DNA of 55,592 nt from an uncultured Clostridia bacterium (GCA_945868505.1 CAMBLO010000015.1:1-55592); one strand, 5' to 3'. Shown: positions 8,737 to 15,976, counted from the first letter of the stretch. Notes: generated from the letters alone by a model not told the origin. Translations and numbers: made by a program.

Positions 8737-9477
8737 ATGTTGATCGTGAAAAAATTCGGCGGCACATCGGTAGAAAATAATGAACGGATTTTTCATGTTG
8801 CCAAGAGATGCGTGGAAGAATATAACAAAGGCAATGATGTAGTCGTGGTTTTGTCTGCCATGGGGAAATATACCGACGAATTGATCGACATGGCGAAGGA
8901 TATCAATGAGAACCCTTCCGAAAGAGAACTGGATATGCTTTGTGCCATTGGGGAGCAGATGTCTGTGGCACTGATGGCCATGGCATTCCATAAGCTGGGC
9001 GTGCCTGCGGTTTCTCTGAATGCCTTTCAGGTGAAAATGCACACCAACAGCGACCATGGAAATGCGTGGCTGACAAGGATTGAAACGGATCGTATCCGTA
9101 AAGAACTGGCACAGAAAAATATCGTGATCGTGACCGGTTTCCAGGGAGTCGATGAAAACAATGATTACACTACCCTTGGCAGAGGCGGCTCGGATACCAC
9201 TGCTGTGGCACTGGCGGCGGCACTGCAGGCAGATGCCTGCGAAATCTATACGGATGTGGATGGGGTGTATACTGCCGACCCCAGAAAGGACCCCACAGCC
9301 AGAAAATTGGATGAAATTTCCTACGATGATATGCTGAAAATGGCGTTAAACGGCGCACAAGTGCTTCATAGCCGCTGTGTGGAAATGGCGAAAAAATACA
9401 ATATTCCTCTGGTGGTTCGTTCAAGCATGAATGAAGAGGAAGGAACGGTCGTGAAAGGACATGGAACCATGGTATGA
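8737..9477 (+). CDS. aspartate kinase catalytic domain, lacking ACT domains
   Basis: 246 residues with the aspartokinase signatures KFGGTSV (6-12), GFQGVDENNDYTTLGRGGSDT and EIYTDVDGVYTADPR. It would phosphorylate L-aspartate, the first step to lysine/threonine/methionine. Ordinary enzymes are about 400 residues with two ACT domains giving feedback control. This one ends in GTVVKGHGTMV and two stops, exactly where the linker to the ACT domains should start. Either a truncated gene or a naturally feedback-insensitive short form. A terminator follows directly. GGAG lies 7 nt before the ATG. Confidence 0.85.
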   Translation: MLIVKKFGGTSVENNERIFHVAKRCVEEYNKGNDVVVVLSAMGKYTDELIDMAKDINENPSERELDMLCAIGEQMSVALMAMAFHKLGVPAVSLNAFQVKMHTNSDHGNAWLTRIETDRIRKELAQKNIVIVTGFQGVDENNDYTTLGRGGSDTTAVALAAALQADACEIYTDVDGVYTADPRKDPTARKLDEISYDDMLKMALNGAQVLHSRCVEMAKKYNIPLVVRSSMNEEEGTVVKGHGTMV

Positions 9478-9483
9478 TGAAAA

Positions 9484-9519
9484 GCCGGAATCAGAAATTG
9501 GATCTGATTCCGGCATTTT
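9484..9519 (+). terminator. terminator after the aspartate kinase gene
   Basis: Perfect 12-bp stem GCCGGAATCAGA / TCTGATTCCGGC with a 7-nt loop, then ATTTTGT. It overlaps the 3' end of the convergent cotJC remnant. Confidence 0.8.
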
Positions 9520-9775
9520 GTGCTTTCAGAGAAAAGGTTTGCGTATACGAGGGGGCAGCATCTGCTGCCATATCCTCATACAGATCGGTGATGGGGTCGC
9601 CCTTGGATTGCAGGCAGGCAGCGGAAAAGGGAACACCGGCAGCGGAGGAGGGATATACCCCCAAGCCATGGTTCACATAGTAGGGGTCTAAACCGGCGGC
9701 AATGATCTGTTCTTTCGTCAGCCCTTGGCTCAGTTGCTGTACGATGGTGCCCATCATTTCCAAATGGGCCAGCTC
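9491..9775 (-). pseudogene. cotJC: 3' piece of a CotJC/manganese-catalase-like gene, split by the prophage
   Basis: Read from attL, the frame gives ELAHLEMMGTIVQQL, then DPYYVNHGLGVYP-SSAAGVPF and SKGDPITDLYEDMAAD, all hallmarks of CotJC/Mn-catalase. The matching upstream piece is at 52443-52562. The family's last helices (second Glu/His metal ligands) are missing: after EDMAAD the frame runs into unrelated residues and the aspartokinase terminator, so the gene had probably lost its 3' end independently of the prophage. CotJC proteins belong to the inner spore coat. Confidence 0.8.
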
Positions 9776-9800
9776 GTTAGTACGTTAATCTTATCAATGA
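9762..9800. other. attL of the prophage
   Basis: Host arm GGGCCAGC, core TC at 9774-9775, then phage arm GTTAGTACGTTAATCTTATC (9776-9795) continuing to 9800. The phage arm is a near-perfect inverted copy of the phage arm at attR (52422-52446). The integrase stop codon is only 40 bp inside. A two-base shared core is what large serine integrases leave. Confidence 0.88.
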
Positions 9801-9815
9801 AAGCTAAAGAAAAAA

Positions 9816-11393
9816 TCAGAAGTTTTTGGAGATTTTAGGGTAGAGAGTGATTTCAAAATTATCAGGGGCATTATGCCATCTTCCATTTGTGGTTTTATGA
9901 TATGATACATGATCCAGCACTTCACGGAGGAGTTTATTTTGCTCTGCGGGAGAAAGAGAATCATAGGTTTCCAAGAGAGTATGGATTTTGGGGATGAGAG
10001 AGGTTTGTTCGTTCTGGATGCTTTTCAGGGAACGAGCCTCTTTTTCTGTTTCTTCTATTTTTTCTGTTACTTCTGCAATCCTTGATGCAAGGAGTTCATT
10101 TCTTTTGGTAAAGACTTCGGGGGTATAGATGCCTTTTTCCAGAAATTCAAAAGTTTTATCGAACTGCAATTCCAATTCATTTAATTCCTTTTGGGCGGCA
10201 GAGAGGGAAGCCTGCAGCATTTTCTCTTTTGCAGAAAAAGGATTTTGTGCGGATGTGCTTTCCCATGTGGTTTGATGCTGTTCTGCCCACTGGGCCAGAG
10301 CTGCAAGGATGCGTTCTTCTACCATATAGAGGGCAGAGGAAACCTGCGGGCAGCCATGGGTGACGCAGATGAGGGAGGCGGGCTGTCCTGTTTTGAGGTA
10401 TGGCCGGCGCTGCATGAGATTTCCGCAGCAGGAACAGCGAACCAGACCGGAGAGGGGATTCTGCATTTTTCCGACAATGGGCGTGGTATGGCTGCGTTTG
10501 ATTTTTTCCTGCACGATATTCCATAATTCTTCCGACACGATAGGCTCATGGAGACCCTGCACGCAAAGATAATTTTCATTTACGGGACGAGTTTTTTTGA
10601 TTTTTCCATCCTCTGTTGTCTTTCTATAGGGGCGGCGTTTCCAGGAAACCATTCCGATATAAACGGGATTTTGGAGCATACGGGTGACGGAGGAGGTTGC
10701 CCATGTACCGCCCTTCCGATTTTTCAGGCCCATTTCATGGAAGCGCTTGGCAATGGTGGGGCGGCCGACTTCCCGCACATTACCATCTGGCTGCATTTCG
10801 CCATAAGCATAGAGTTCAAAGGCAAGCTTGACTGCGGCAGCTTCTTCCGGCTCGATTTCCAGAGTAAAGCCTTTTTCATTTTGCAATTTGACACGCTTAT
10901 AGCCAAAGGGCGGGATATTGCCCACATATTTCCCTTCTTTGACGGATTCTTCCCTGCCACGCTGCATACGGCGGAGGATGGTTTTATATTCCCGACGGGA
11001 CATAAACTGGGAAAATTCAAAATATTCTTCGTCAAATTCATTATTGGGATCATAGGTTTTGAGGGGGGTGATAATCTTCGTGCCGCTATACTTAAAGGCA
11101 TTGAGGATGATACCCTGCTCCATAGTGTCGCCACGGCCGAGACGTTCCACTTCCATGACGAGGACGCCCTGCCACTTGCCCTGCTCTACATCAAAAAGGA
11201 GCTGCTGCATGGCGGGACGGCCGGCAATGGTTTCGCCGGAGACGATTTCCCGATAGATCTGGGTGATGGAAAGCTTTTGTTTTTTTGCCAGAGAGAGGAG
11301 AGCTTTTTCATGGCGGGCGAGGGTTTCGCCTTCGCCGGAAAGCTCTGCTTCTGCATCGGCACGGGATTTTCTAAGATAGATACAATATGACAT
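9816..11393 (-). CDS. int: prophage large serine integrase
   Basis: 525 residues from ATG 11393 (AAGGAG 8 nt upstream; the TTG at 11399 is too close to that site). Catalytic S10 in YLRKSRADAE, resolvase domain to about 150, recombinase domain about 155-290 (GNIPPFGYKRV), zinc ribbon (CSCCGNLM...CVTHGC), coiled coil about 385-470. Recombines attP with the cotJC-like attB; placement 40 bp from attL is standard for an integrase. Excision needs a directionality factor, which I cannot identify; one of the small early proteins may serve. Confidence 0.93.
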   Translation of the reverse strand: MSYCIYLRKSRADAEAELSGEGETLARHEKALLSLAKKQKLSITQIYREIVSGETIAGRPAMQQLLFDVEQGKWQGVLVMEVERLGRGDTMEQGIILNAFKYSGTKIITPLKTYDPNNEFDEEYFEFSQFMSRREYKTILRRMQRGREESVKEGKYVGNIPPFGYKRVKLQNEKGFTLEIEPEEAAAVKLAFELYAYGEMQPDGNVREVGRPTIAKRFHEMGLKNRKGGTWATSSVTRMLQNPVYIGMVSWKRRPYRKTTEDGKIKKTRPVNENYLCVQGLHEPIVSEELWNIVQEKIKRSHTTPIVGKMQNPLSGLVRCSCCGNLMQRRPYLKTGQPASLICVTHGCPQVSSALYMVEERILAALAQWAEQHQTTWESTSAQNPFSAKEKMLQASLSAAQKELNELELQFDKTFEFLEKGIYTPEVFTKRNELLASRIAEVTEKIEETEKEARSLKSIQNEQTSLIPKIHTLLETYDSLSPAEQNKLLREVLDHVSYHKTTNGRWHNAPDNFEITLYPKISKNF

Positions 11394-11407
11394 AAGCAAA
11401 CTCCTTT

Positions 11408-12985
11408 TTATTGTTTTTCAGGCTTCCATTTATAAGCATGACGGAATCCGAGATGTTCAGCTTCTTGAATGGTGTTGGCATAAAAATCACCCTTTTTAGG
11501 TGTTATAAAAGTATTATCGTATTGCTGGTCAAATGGCAGATGATAGATTTTTTCCCCATTTCTTGAAATATTACATTTGATTAAAGGATGATCTTGGTAT
11601 TGGAAGTTTTCATAATACCTTATTCCAAGAAAATCTGCACATTCTTTTGCAGTTTCTGAGAGGGAGGTAGTGGTATAAAAAACACCTGAAACCTCTTTTT
11701 GGGGGTTCTGGATTTGATAAAGCACTACACTGCCATAAAGTTGAAAAATGTGTTTTTCGTGAATTATTTTTTCCTGTGCCCAACGTTTACATTGAATAAT
11801 TTCAATGGTATTTTTGGACTTGATAATAAGGTCTCGACCCATATCTTTTAGTCCTTCTAATGCACCAGAGTATATGACTGTATAGCCATCTTTTTCATAA
11901 ATATATCCAATATACCGTTCGTATTCTATGCCAATATCCCAATTCGTTTTCTTTCTGGATTTGTAGCGCTCGAGAGAAAGCTGAAGTCTTTCCGAGTGTG
12001 AGAGTTGATTAAATTCCACTGGTGAAAGATACTTTTTGAAATGCTCATATTCGTTTTCGTTATCTTTCTCTGGTTCAGAAATAATATTGCAAACATCCTC
12101 TGGTGAAAGTTCTTTGAAATCCAATAACCAAGGAAACAGAGATTCATAAAAATTTAATTGATATTCTGTGAGTTTTAATTGATGAAGTAGTTTCCTTTTT
12201 TCTACTGCCAGAGTCCTTACGTTTTCTGCTGCTTTTACAGCTGGTGGAGATTTATACCTAAGATGCTTTTCAAGTTCTAAATCTCTCAGATAATAATAAT
12301 CTGTGAACAGATTCGCTAGATAGGGGCAACTTTGTTTTTTGGAATCCATTATCTTTTGGAAATCAGACTTTTCTTTCTCAAATTTTTTTCTGGATTCAGA
12401 TTTTTCTTTTTCAAGTTTTTCTTCTGCTTTCGCTACCCGAACTTCCCTAGCATATAAATCCTCAATATAATGATTATCCTCGATGGCGACGCCAATGAGC
12501 AGACCAAGTTCCATGGCAAGGCGATACATATGCTTACATGGATTGCCATTTATTTTAAAATCCACACAGTCACATTGCGTAAGGGTTGTATGATAGGTGT
12601 TTTTACTTTCACTGGTAATGAGAGCACTTGCGGTGAAATTCCTGATGCGCATATTTTCTTTTACGGAACGCATAAAACGCCCATCATGCAGAGGAATTTC
12701 TGAAAAGTTTCGAAAAATTGGAATGGATTCGTATTGCGGTTTGAAACGAGTAGAACAGACTTTTTCTACGACTATTTGATCTAGTTTTTTTTCAAAATTA
12801 TTCTGAAGCGTATCAATATTTTCTTGGAGTTGTTGATTTTTATTTTTGAGATTTTCTATTTGTCGTTGTAAAGAATCGTTATTTATGTTTAATTTCCTTA
12901 AGTCTTCTTTTAGCGAATTTTTTGAATAGTGTTGTACAAAAATTACAAAAGCCATAAACAATATGATATATCCGTATGCTCCCAT
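11408..12985 (-). CDS. membrane-anchored SWIM zinc-finger and Mrr-like nuclease protein (candidate defence gene)
   Basis: 525 residues from ATG 12985 (GGGGG 7 nt upstream). Order: membrane helix about 4-21; coiled coil about 25-75; SWIM-type motif CDCVDF-KINGNPCKHMYRLA (about 135-155); second coiled coil about 185-220; C-terminal PD-(D/E)xK-type restriction fold about 355-470 with GIEYERYIGYIYEKDGY, D in MGRDLII and QCKRW. Such folds cut DNA; the SWIM finger probably binds nucleic acid. It lies between integrase and repressor, a common site of prophage-expressed anti-phage genes. Exact system not recognised. Confidence 0.7.
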   Translation of the reverse strand: MGAYGYIILFMAFVIFVQHYSKNSLKEDLRKLNINNDSLQRQIENLKNKNQQLQENIDTLQNNFEKKLDQIVVEKVCSTRFKPQYESIPIFRNFSEIPLHDGRFMRSVKENMRIRNFTASALITSESKNTYHTTLTQCDCVDFKINGNPCKHMYRLAMELGLLIGVAIEDNHYIEDLYAREVRVAKAEEKLEKEKSESRKKFEKEKSDFQKIMDSKKQSCPYLANLFTDYYYLRDLELEKHLRYKSPPAVKAAENVRTLAVEKRKLLHQLKLTEYQLNFYESLFPWLLDFKELSPEDVCNIISEPEKDNENEYEHFKKYLSPVEFNQLSHSERLQLSLERYKSRKKTNWDIGIEYERYIGYIYEKDGYTVIYSGALEGLKDMGRDLIIKSKNTIEIIQCKRWAQEKIIHEKHIFQLYGSVVLYQIQNPQKEVSGVFYTTTSLSETAKECADFLGIRYYENFQYQDHPLIKCNISRNGEKIYHLPFDQQYDNTFITPKKGDFYANTIQEAEHLGFRHAYKWKPEKQ

Positions 12986-13032
12986 AATAATTCCCCCTTT
13001 TTCCAAAATGATATCATGTGGAAATGTGAAGG

Positions 13033-13134
13033 GGAATTGTGGAAAACAGACAAATTTTTCGACAATTTTTTATGCGTAAAGTCATTTGATTTTTGCAGAA
13101 TTAGGTGATATCATATACATGCGAACAAACGTTC
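13033..13134. repeat. duplicated 102-bp SOS promoter unit, copy 1
   Basis: Begins GGAATTGT and ends with CGAACAAACGTTC. It is about 75-80 percent alike over the same length to 13857-13958. Each copy separates a minus-strand gene from a tiny plus-strand SOS gene. Confidence 0.75.
13086..13134 (+). promoter_or_regulatory. SOS-controlled promoter 1
   Basis: TTGATT (13086-13091), 17-bp spacer, TATCAT (13109-13114), followed by the LexA/DinR box CGAACAAACGTTC (13122-13134) over the start region. LexA bound there would block transcription until DNA damage. Confidence 0.75.
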
Positions 13135-13167
13135 TTATATTATGGTTAAAAAGAAGGGATGATGCGG

Positions 13168-13275
13168 ATGAAGGAAGTGTATCGACAAGCCATACATAAA
13201 CTGATTGATTCCATTGAAGATGAAAGAACTTTGAAAAAAATTTATAGTTATATTATTGGGAAAACAAAAAAATAA
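13168..13275 (+). CDS. SOS-regulated 35-residue peptide 1
   Basis: Encodes a small helical, basic protein with core DSIEDERTLKKIYSYIIG, 34 bp after a perfect LexA box. The second unit at 13982 encodes a related peptide with DEDKLKMIYRIIK, so the pattern I-x-DE-xx-LK-x-IY-xx-I is conserved between the two, which supports real coding. Short ORFs of this sort recur in clostridial genomes with no assigned function. A terminator follows directly. Confidence 0.6.
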   Translation: MKEVYRQAIHKLIDSIEDERTLKKIYSYIIGKTKK

Positions 13276-13300
13276 GAGGAAGAACCTCTTATTTTTTTTG
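13271..13300. terminator. terminator after SOS peptide 1
   Basis: AATAAGAGG / CCTCTTATT stem with a short loop followed by eight T residues. Confidence 0.8.
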
Positions 13301-13396
13301 TTCGTTTGCGAGGGCTTGGACAAAAGCCTTGATAACCTTTTTCCCGCCATCATCCAGCTGCCAATACACTTTCAGGAAATTTTTAATAAATACACT
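13289..13396 (-). pseudogene. C-terminal relic of a repressor-like gene
   Basis: A 35-codon frame without a start codon reading KNFLKVYWQLDDGGKKVIKA then FVQALANEQKK. The pattern Y-x-LD-xxGK-x-(I/V) is a common tail of clostridial phage repressors; the protein at 54772-55125 has YRKLDSHGKEMVNLVL. It abuts the 3' end of the 13403-13810 gene, suggesting recombination replaced the rest. Confidence 0.3.
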
Positions 13397-13402
13397 TCAC
13401 TT

Positions 13403-13810
13403 TTACAGATATGAGCGTAGTAATGTGATAAAAATAATCAGACCAAAGGCTATGCATATATTTTTTTTATTGGAATTCCATTCAAGATAATAGGAATAAA
13501 GGTGGCTTAAAAATGCCACCGGAATAGAGTAGAGAATTGTTCCTAGCAGTGTTGTTATTATTATCCTAAATATGCCTAAATCACTGCTAATAGGATAAAT
13601 ACTTTCTTGAAGAAGGAAAGCTGTCATAATTATCAAGAAAGCATTTGCGATTTTTATATTTGGTGCAGAATTCAGCATATCTTGCTCTTCCTTGGTAATG
13701 GTATGCAAATTAACAGTTTTCTCATCGTACGTATCGATTATTATTAGTTCTCCAGTTTCTTTATTATGAGTCACTTCGACATTAAGATAGTGATTTATAT
13801 TTTCATTCAT
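13403..13810 (-). CDS. prophage membrane protein of unknown function
   Basis: 135 residues: a soluble N-terminal third (1-50) and three or four membrane helices (about 53-132). AGGGGGAA precedes the ATG. It sits behind copy 2 of the duplicated SOS promoter unit, in the position the SWIM/nuclease gene has behind copy 1, and may be expressed in the lysogen. Possibly a superinfection-exclusion protein, but nothing identifies it. Confidence 0.65.
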   Translation of the reverse strand: MNENINHYLNVEVTHNKETGELIIIDTYDEKTVNLHTITKEEQDMLNSAPNIKIANAFLIIMTAFLLQESIYPISSDLGIFRIIITTLLGTILYSIPVAFLSHLYSYYLEWNSNKKNICIAFGLIIFITLLRSYL

Positions 13811-13856
13811 AAAGATTCCCCCTTTTCACAAATCATAACATATGGCGAAGGGGAAG

Positions 13857-13958
13857 GGAATTGTAGAAACCATACAAAAATTTCGACAATATTTTATGCG
13901 GAAAGTCATTTGATTTTTCGGTGATATAATGATATTATAAAAATGCGAACAAATGTTC
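13857..13958. repeat. duplicated 102-bp SOS promoter unit, copy 2
   Basis: Same length and order as 13033-13134, including TTTCGACAAT, TTTATGCG and AAAGTCATTTGATTTTT, and ends in the LexA box. Confidence 0.75.
13910..13958 (+). promoter_or_regulatory. SOS-controlled promoter 2
   Basis: TTGATT (13910-13915), 17-bp spacer, TATTAT (13933-13938), LexA box CGAACAAATGTTC (13946-13958). Identical geometry to promoter 1. Confidence 0.75.
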
Positions 13959-13981
13959 TTTTTCTGGGGGTGCTATGTTTT

Positions 13982-14086
13982 ATGAATTATAAAAAAATGA
14001 TAATAGAAATAATAAATAATACTTCTGACGAAGATAAGTTAAAGATGATTTATCGGATCATAAAAAGATATTTAGGACTAGGGTAA
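13982..14086 (+). CDS. SOS-regulated 34-residue peptide 2
   Basis: Encodes MNYKKMIIEIINNT-SDEDKLKMIYRIIKRYLGLG, a short amphipathic helical peptide related to the one at 13168. GGGGGTG lies about 11 nt upstream; an earlier ATG at 13975 gives only five codons. The LexA box lies 24 bp upstream and a terminator overlaps the end. Function unknown; being switched on by DNA damage beside the repressor, a role in induction is possible. Confidence 0.55.
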   Translation: MNYKKMIIEIINNTSDEDKLKMIYRIIKRYLGLG

Positions 14087-14104
14087 ACCTAGTCCTCTTT
14101 TTTT
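14074..14104. terminator. bidirectional terminator between SOS peptide 2 and the repressor
   Basis: AGGACTAGG / CCTAGTCCT stem, 5-nt loop, then a run of T on the plus strand. The convergent genes end at 14086 and 14089. Confidence 0.85.
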
Positions 14105-14457
14105 GCTATTTTAAAAGCCATTTTTTCTAAAAGTTGCCATTCTTCTACAGATAAATTTGCCAGCATTTCAATGAAACGTCTTTTATAAGATGTTTCTTCC
14201 TCATTCAGCATATCTACCATAAAGTCTGCAATGGCTTCACTCCTTGTTTTCTGTAAGAACATTTCACCTTTCCCTGTTTTGAGCCATGCTTCATTAACAT
14301 CAAAGGTATTGCAAATCAATTCTACAAATAGTGGCTTCGGTTCTGTTTTGTTAAGTTCAATATTTGTGATTGCACCGCGAGTAACACCCAATTTTTTTCC
14401 AAATTCATCTTGTGAAAGTTTTAGAGCCTTTCGGACTAATTTGATTCGTTCATTCAT
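14089..14457 (-). CDS. CI-like XRE-family prophage repressor
   Basis: 122 residues from ATG 14457 (AAAGGAGG 8 nt upstream). HTH_3 domain about 4-60 (KLSQDEFGKKLGVTRGAITNIE); short C-terminal domain about 65-122 for oligomerization, with no LexA-type peptidase motif, so release is not by self-cleavage. It should bind the four TGTATTG-type operators at 14506-14623 and hold off the rightward early promoter. Confidence 0.88.
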   Translation of the reverse strand: MNERIKLVRKALKLSQDEFGKKLGVTRGAITNIELNKTEPKPLFVELICNTFDVNEAWLKTGKGEMFLQKTRSEAIADFMVDMLNEEETSYKRRFIEMLANLSVEEWQLLEKMAFKIAKKED

Positions 14458-14487
14458 AAAAAAACCTCCTTTCATTTGATATAAAAA

Positions 14488-14516
14488 ATAATATCAGTGT
14501 TTTTTTGTATTGTCAA
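14488..14516 (-). promoter_or_regulatory. repressor promoter (leftward)
   Basis: On the minus strand TTGACA (14516-14511), 17 bp, TATTAT (14493-14488). Operator 1 (14506-14520) covers the -35, so the repressor probably autoregulates. Confidence 0.8.
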
Positions 14517-14623
14517 TGCAATTTAAAAATCATTTTTTTAAAATATGTATTGACAAAACGTTTTTGGTAGATTATTATGTATTTACAATACAAAAATTAA
14601 AAATTGAATGTATCGACAACACA
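14506..14623. promoter_or_regulatory. four repressor operators
   Basis: Palindrome-like sites at 14506-14520 (TGTATTGTCAATGCA), 14546-14560 (TGTATTGACAAAACG), 14578-14592 (TGTATTTACAATACA) and 14609-14623 (TGTATCGACAACACA). Consensus TGTATTG-x-CAATACA; start-to-start spacings 40, 32 and 31 bp, near whole helical turns, which suits cooperative binding. Confidence 0.75.
14550..14578 (+). promoter_or_regulatory. rightward early promoter
   Basis: TTGACA (14550-14555), 17 bp, TATTAT (14573-14578), overlapped by operators 2 and 3. Drives the early genes from 14637 onward. Confidence 0.82.
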
Positions 14624-14636
14624 AGGAGGTGTTTTT

Positions 14637-14786
14637 ATGAAAGATATGGAACAACAAATCATTAAAAATATCGCAGAAGTTTTGCCTATGATGAATGAAT
14701 GCCAAAAAAACTATTTGCTTGGTCTTGGTGAAGGCATGGTAATGATGAAAAAGAGAAAGGACGAGAGCCAGAAGGAGGCAGGATGA
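14637..14786 (+). CDS. first early gene: 49-residue protein
   Basis: Starts at the ATG 8 nt after AAGGAGG; the frame upstream to 14604 is in the operator. Small, methionine-rich and helical (MKDMEQQIIKNIAEVLPMMN). First gene after the rightward promoter, where Cro-like, excisionase or antirepressor proteins usually sit, but no HTH is evident. Its ATGA overlaps the next start. Confidence 0.7.
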   Translation: MKDMEQQIIKNIAEVLPMMNECQKNYLLGLGEGMVMMKKRKDESQKEAG

Positions 14787-15007
14787 TGAAGGCGGTTTTA
14801 GCTGTTTTCAGCATGGCTTTTGGCTGCTGGATTGGAATAAAAATGGATGAATGGGCATTTGAAAAGATCTGGAACCTGAAAGAGGATTCTCTTAAAAAGA
14901 GAGCCTTTATCCGGTTCCAGCAATGGACAGCGGTTGCTCTGATTCTCATTATTTACAGTATTCTTGCGGCTATTTTGATAACGAAAGCAGAAGCATTTAT
15001 TTCCTGA
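14783..15007 (+). CDS. small early membrane protein
   Basis: 74 residues with an N-terminal hydrophobic helix (about 2-18) and a C-terminal one (about 48-68). The start lies in GAAGGAGGCAGGATGATG, a translation-start module repeated before the genes at 15455, 15977 and 16471. Its 3' end overlaps the antisense gene ending at 14997 by 11 bp. Unknown function. Confidence 0.65.
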   Translation: MMKAVLAVFSMAFGCWIGIKMDEWAFEKIWNLKEDSLKKRAFIRFQQWTAVALILIIYSILAAILITKAEAFIS

Positions 15008-15380
15008 TTATTTTTTCGACGGAACGATGTATCTCTTTATATGCCTTATTACATTCAGTACCATTTATATCTTTATCCATAACGGCATTGAAAAGAAGGT
15101 CAAAAGCGGATTCTGTTTCAGGAGGACAAAATAATCTCAATTTTTCGATGGAAGCAATCATTTTTTGCAAAACTTCTGCCGACTCTGGCTCAAGAGGAAG
15201 CATGGAATATGCAGTTGCAAATTCGGAATAGAACTCTGCAACAAGACGCTTGTGTTCCTCTTTATGGAGATAATGGGCTGTGACAAAAGAGCCGACGAAC
15301 GCACCACCGAAGCTGCTGAGAAGCGGAACGAGAACGGCAGCTAAATTTGAATTCAGGAAATCATTGATAGAAATTAACAC
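14997..15380 (-). CDS. antisense lysogenic gene 1: membrane-anchored protein
   Basis: 127 residues from a GTG (AAAGGAGG 8 nt upstream). One membrane helix about 13-35, then a soluble helical domain (HYLHKEEHKRLVAEFYSEFA...). It runs against the early operon and has its own promoter (15405-15433) with near-consensus elements, so it can be expressed in the quiescent prophage. Gene placement fits a superinfection-exclusion or other lysogenic-conversion gene; function not recognised. Confidence 0.72.
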   Translation of the reverse strand: MLISINDFLNSNLAAVLVPLLSSFGGAFVGSFVTAHYLHKEEHKRLVAEFYSEFATAYSMLPLEPESAEVLQKMIASIEKLRLFCPPETESAFDLLFNAVMDKDINGTECNKAYKEIHRSVEKIIRK

Positions 15381-15389
15381 GGGTACACC

Positions 15390-15439
15390 TCCTTTCTTTG
15401 CTCCATTATAGGAAAGATTTGGGACAAAGGCAAGGAGAG
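15390..15439. repeat. lysogenic promoter repeat, copy 1
   Basis: 50 bp matching 16363-16412 with about two mismatches (core ATTATAGGAAAGATTTGGG). A diverged third copy is near 15880-15915. Confidence 0.85.
15405..15433 (-). promoter_or_regulatory. promoter of antisense gene 1
   Basis: Minus strand TTGCCT (15433-15428), 17 bp, TATAAT (15410-15405), about 25 bp before the GTG start. Confidence 0.78.
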
Positions 15440-15454
15440 GAAGAAGGAGGAAGG

Positions 15455-15661
15455 ATGATGGACGAGCATGAAAAGGAAATCAGACACTTGCAGTGGGAAA
15501 ACGAGCTTTTGAGAGACAGAAAGAATGAGATTTGCACCATTTTAGAGATGGGGAAAGAGAAAATTTGGAAATACAGAGTTTTCAGCATTGGAATAAGCGG
15601 TTTTTGCTGTTTCCTTCTTTCCGTGATTTTCTTCCTTTCCAGAAAGCATAAAAACGGATGA
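15455..15661 (+). CDS. small early protein with coiled coil and membrane helix
   Basis: 68 residues from the ATG in GGAGGAAGGATGATG. A charged helix (about 3-35) is followed by a C-terminal membrane segment (about 42-61). Spanin-like topology is inverted here, so I make no functional claim. One of four sense genes with the shared start module. Confidence 0.6.
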   Translation: MMDEHEKEIRHLQWENELLRDRKNEICTILEMGKEKIWKYRVFSIGISGFCCFLLSVIFFLSRKHKNG

Positions 15662-15698
15662 GGGTTGAAGCCCGGTTCTCAAATGATAAGACAAAAAA

Positions 15699-15839
15699 TC
15701 AATTCATAGGTTTTTCGCCAGATGCGATGAATGCCAAAAGGCAATCATAATCATTATGGGACTTCATTCTGAGCCATACACAGTTTTCACTGCAAGGTTT
15801 CTGTGTGATAGGACAGGTTTTTGTGAAGATATCTTTCAT
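15699..15839 (-). CDS. antisense lysogenic gene 2: cysteine-rich small protein
   Basis: 46 residues from ATG 15839 (GGAGG 8 nt upstream). Three cysteines in KTCPITQKPCSENCVW plus one later (DYDC) could bind zinc or iron. Own promoter at 15883-15911. No family recognised. Confidence 0.6.
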   Translation of the reverse strand: MKDIFTKTCPITQKPCSENCVWLRMKSHNDYDCLLAFIASGEKPMN

Positions 15840-15882
15840 GGGGTTCACCTCCTTTCCGGGAGGTATACCGGGCTTCGACTTC

Positions 15883-15911
15883 ATTATATAAAAGGTTTTC
15901 AGCAAAGACAA
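15883..15911 (-). promoter_or_regulatory. promoter of antisense gene 2
   Basis: Minus strand TTGTCT (15911-15906), 17 bp, TATAAT (15888-15883); a diverged copy of the promoters at 15405 and 16378. Confidence 0.7.
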
Positions 15912-15916
15912 GGCGG

Positions 15917-15958
15917 GAAAGGAAGTTGACAGATTATGCTGGCCAGACAGCAGATGGA
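15917..15958. repeat. 42-bp direct repeat, copy 1
   Basis: GAAAGGAAGTTGA-C-AGATTATGC through GATGGA; nearly identical (one mismatch) at 16414-16455. Both copies precede a GAAGGAGGCAGGATGATGGA start. Confidence 0.85.
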
Positions 15959-15976
15959 TGAGCAGAAGGAGGCAGG

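Noticed and set aside
9474..9800. A host attachment site in a tRNA gene
   Set aside because: The attB is inside a protein gene, and the tRNAs lie inside the element, 5 bp or more from the att core.
13135..13353. A 72-residue minus-strand protein
   Set aside because: It runs through the SOS peptide and its terminator and is rich in Phe from the T runs; the start has no ribosome site.
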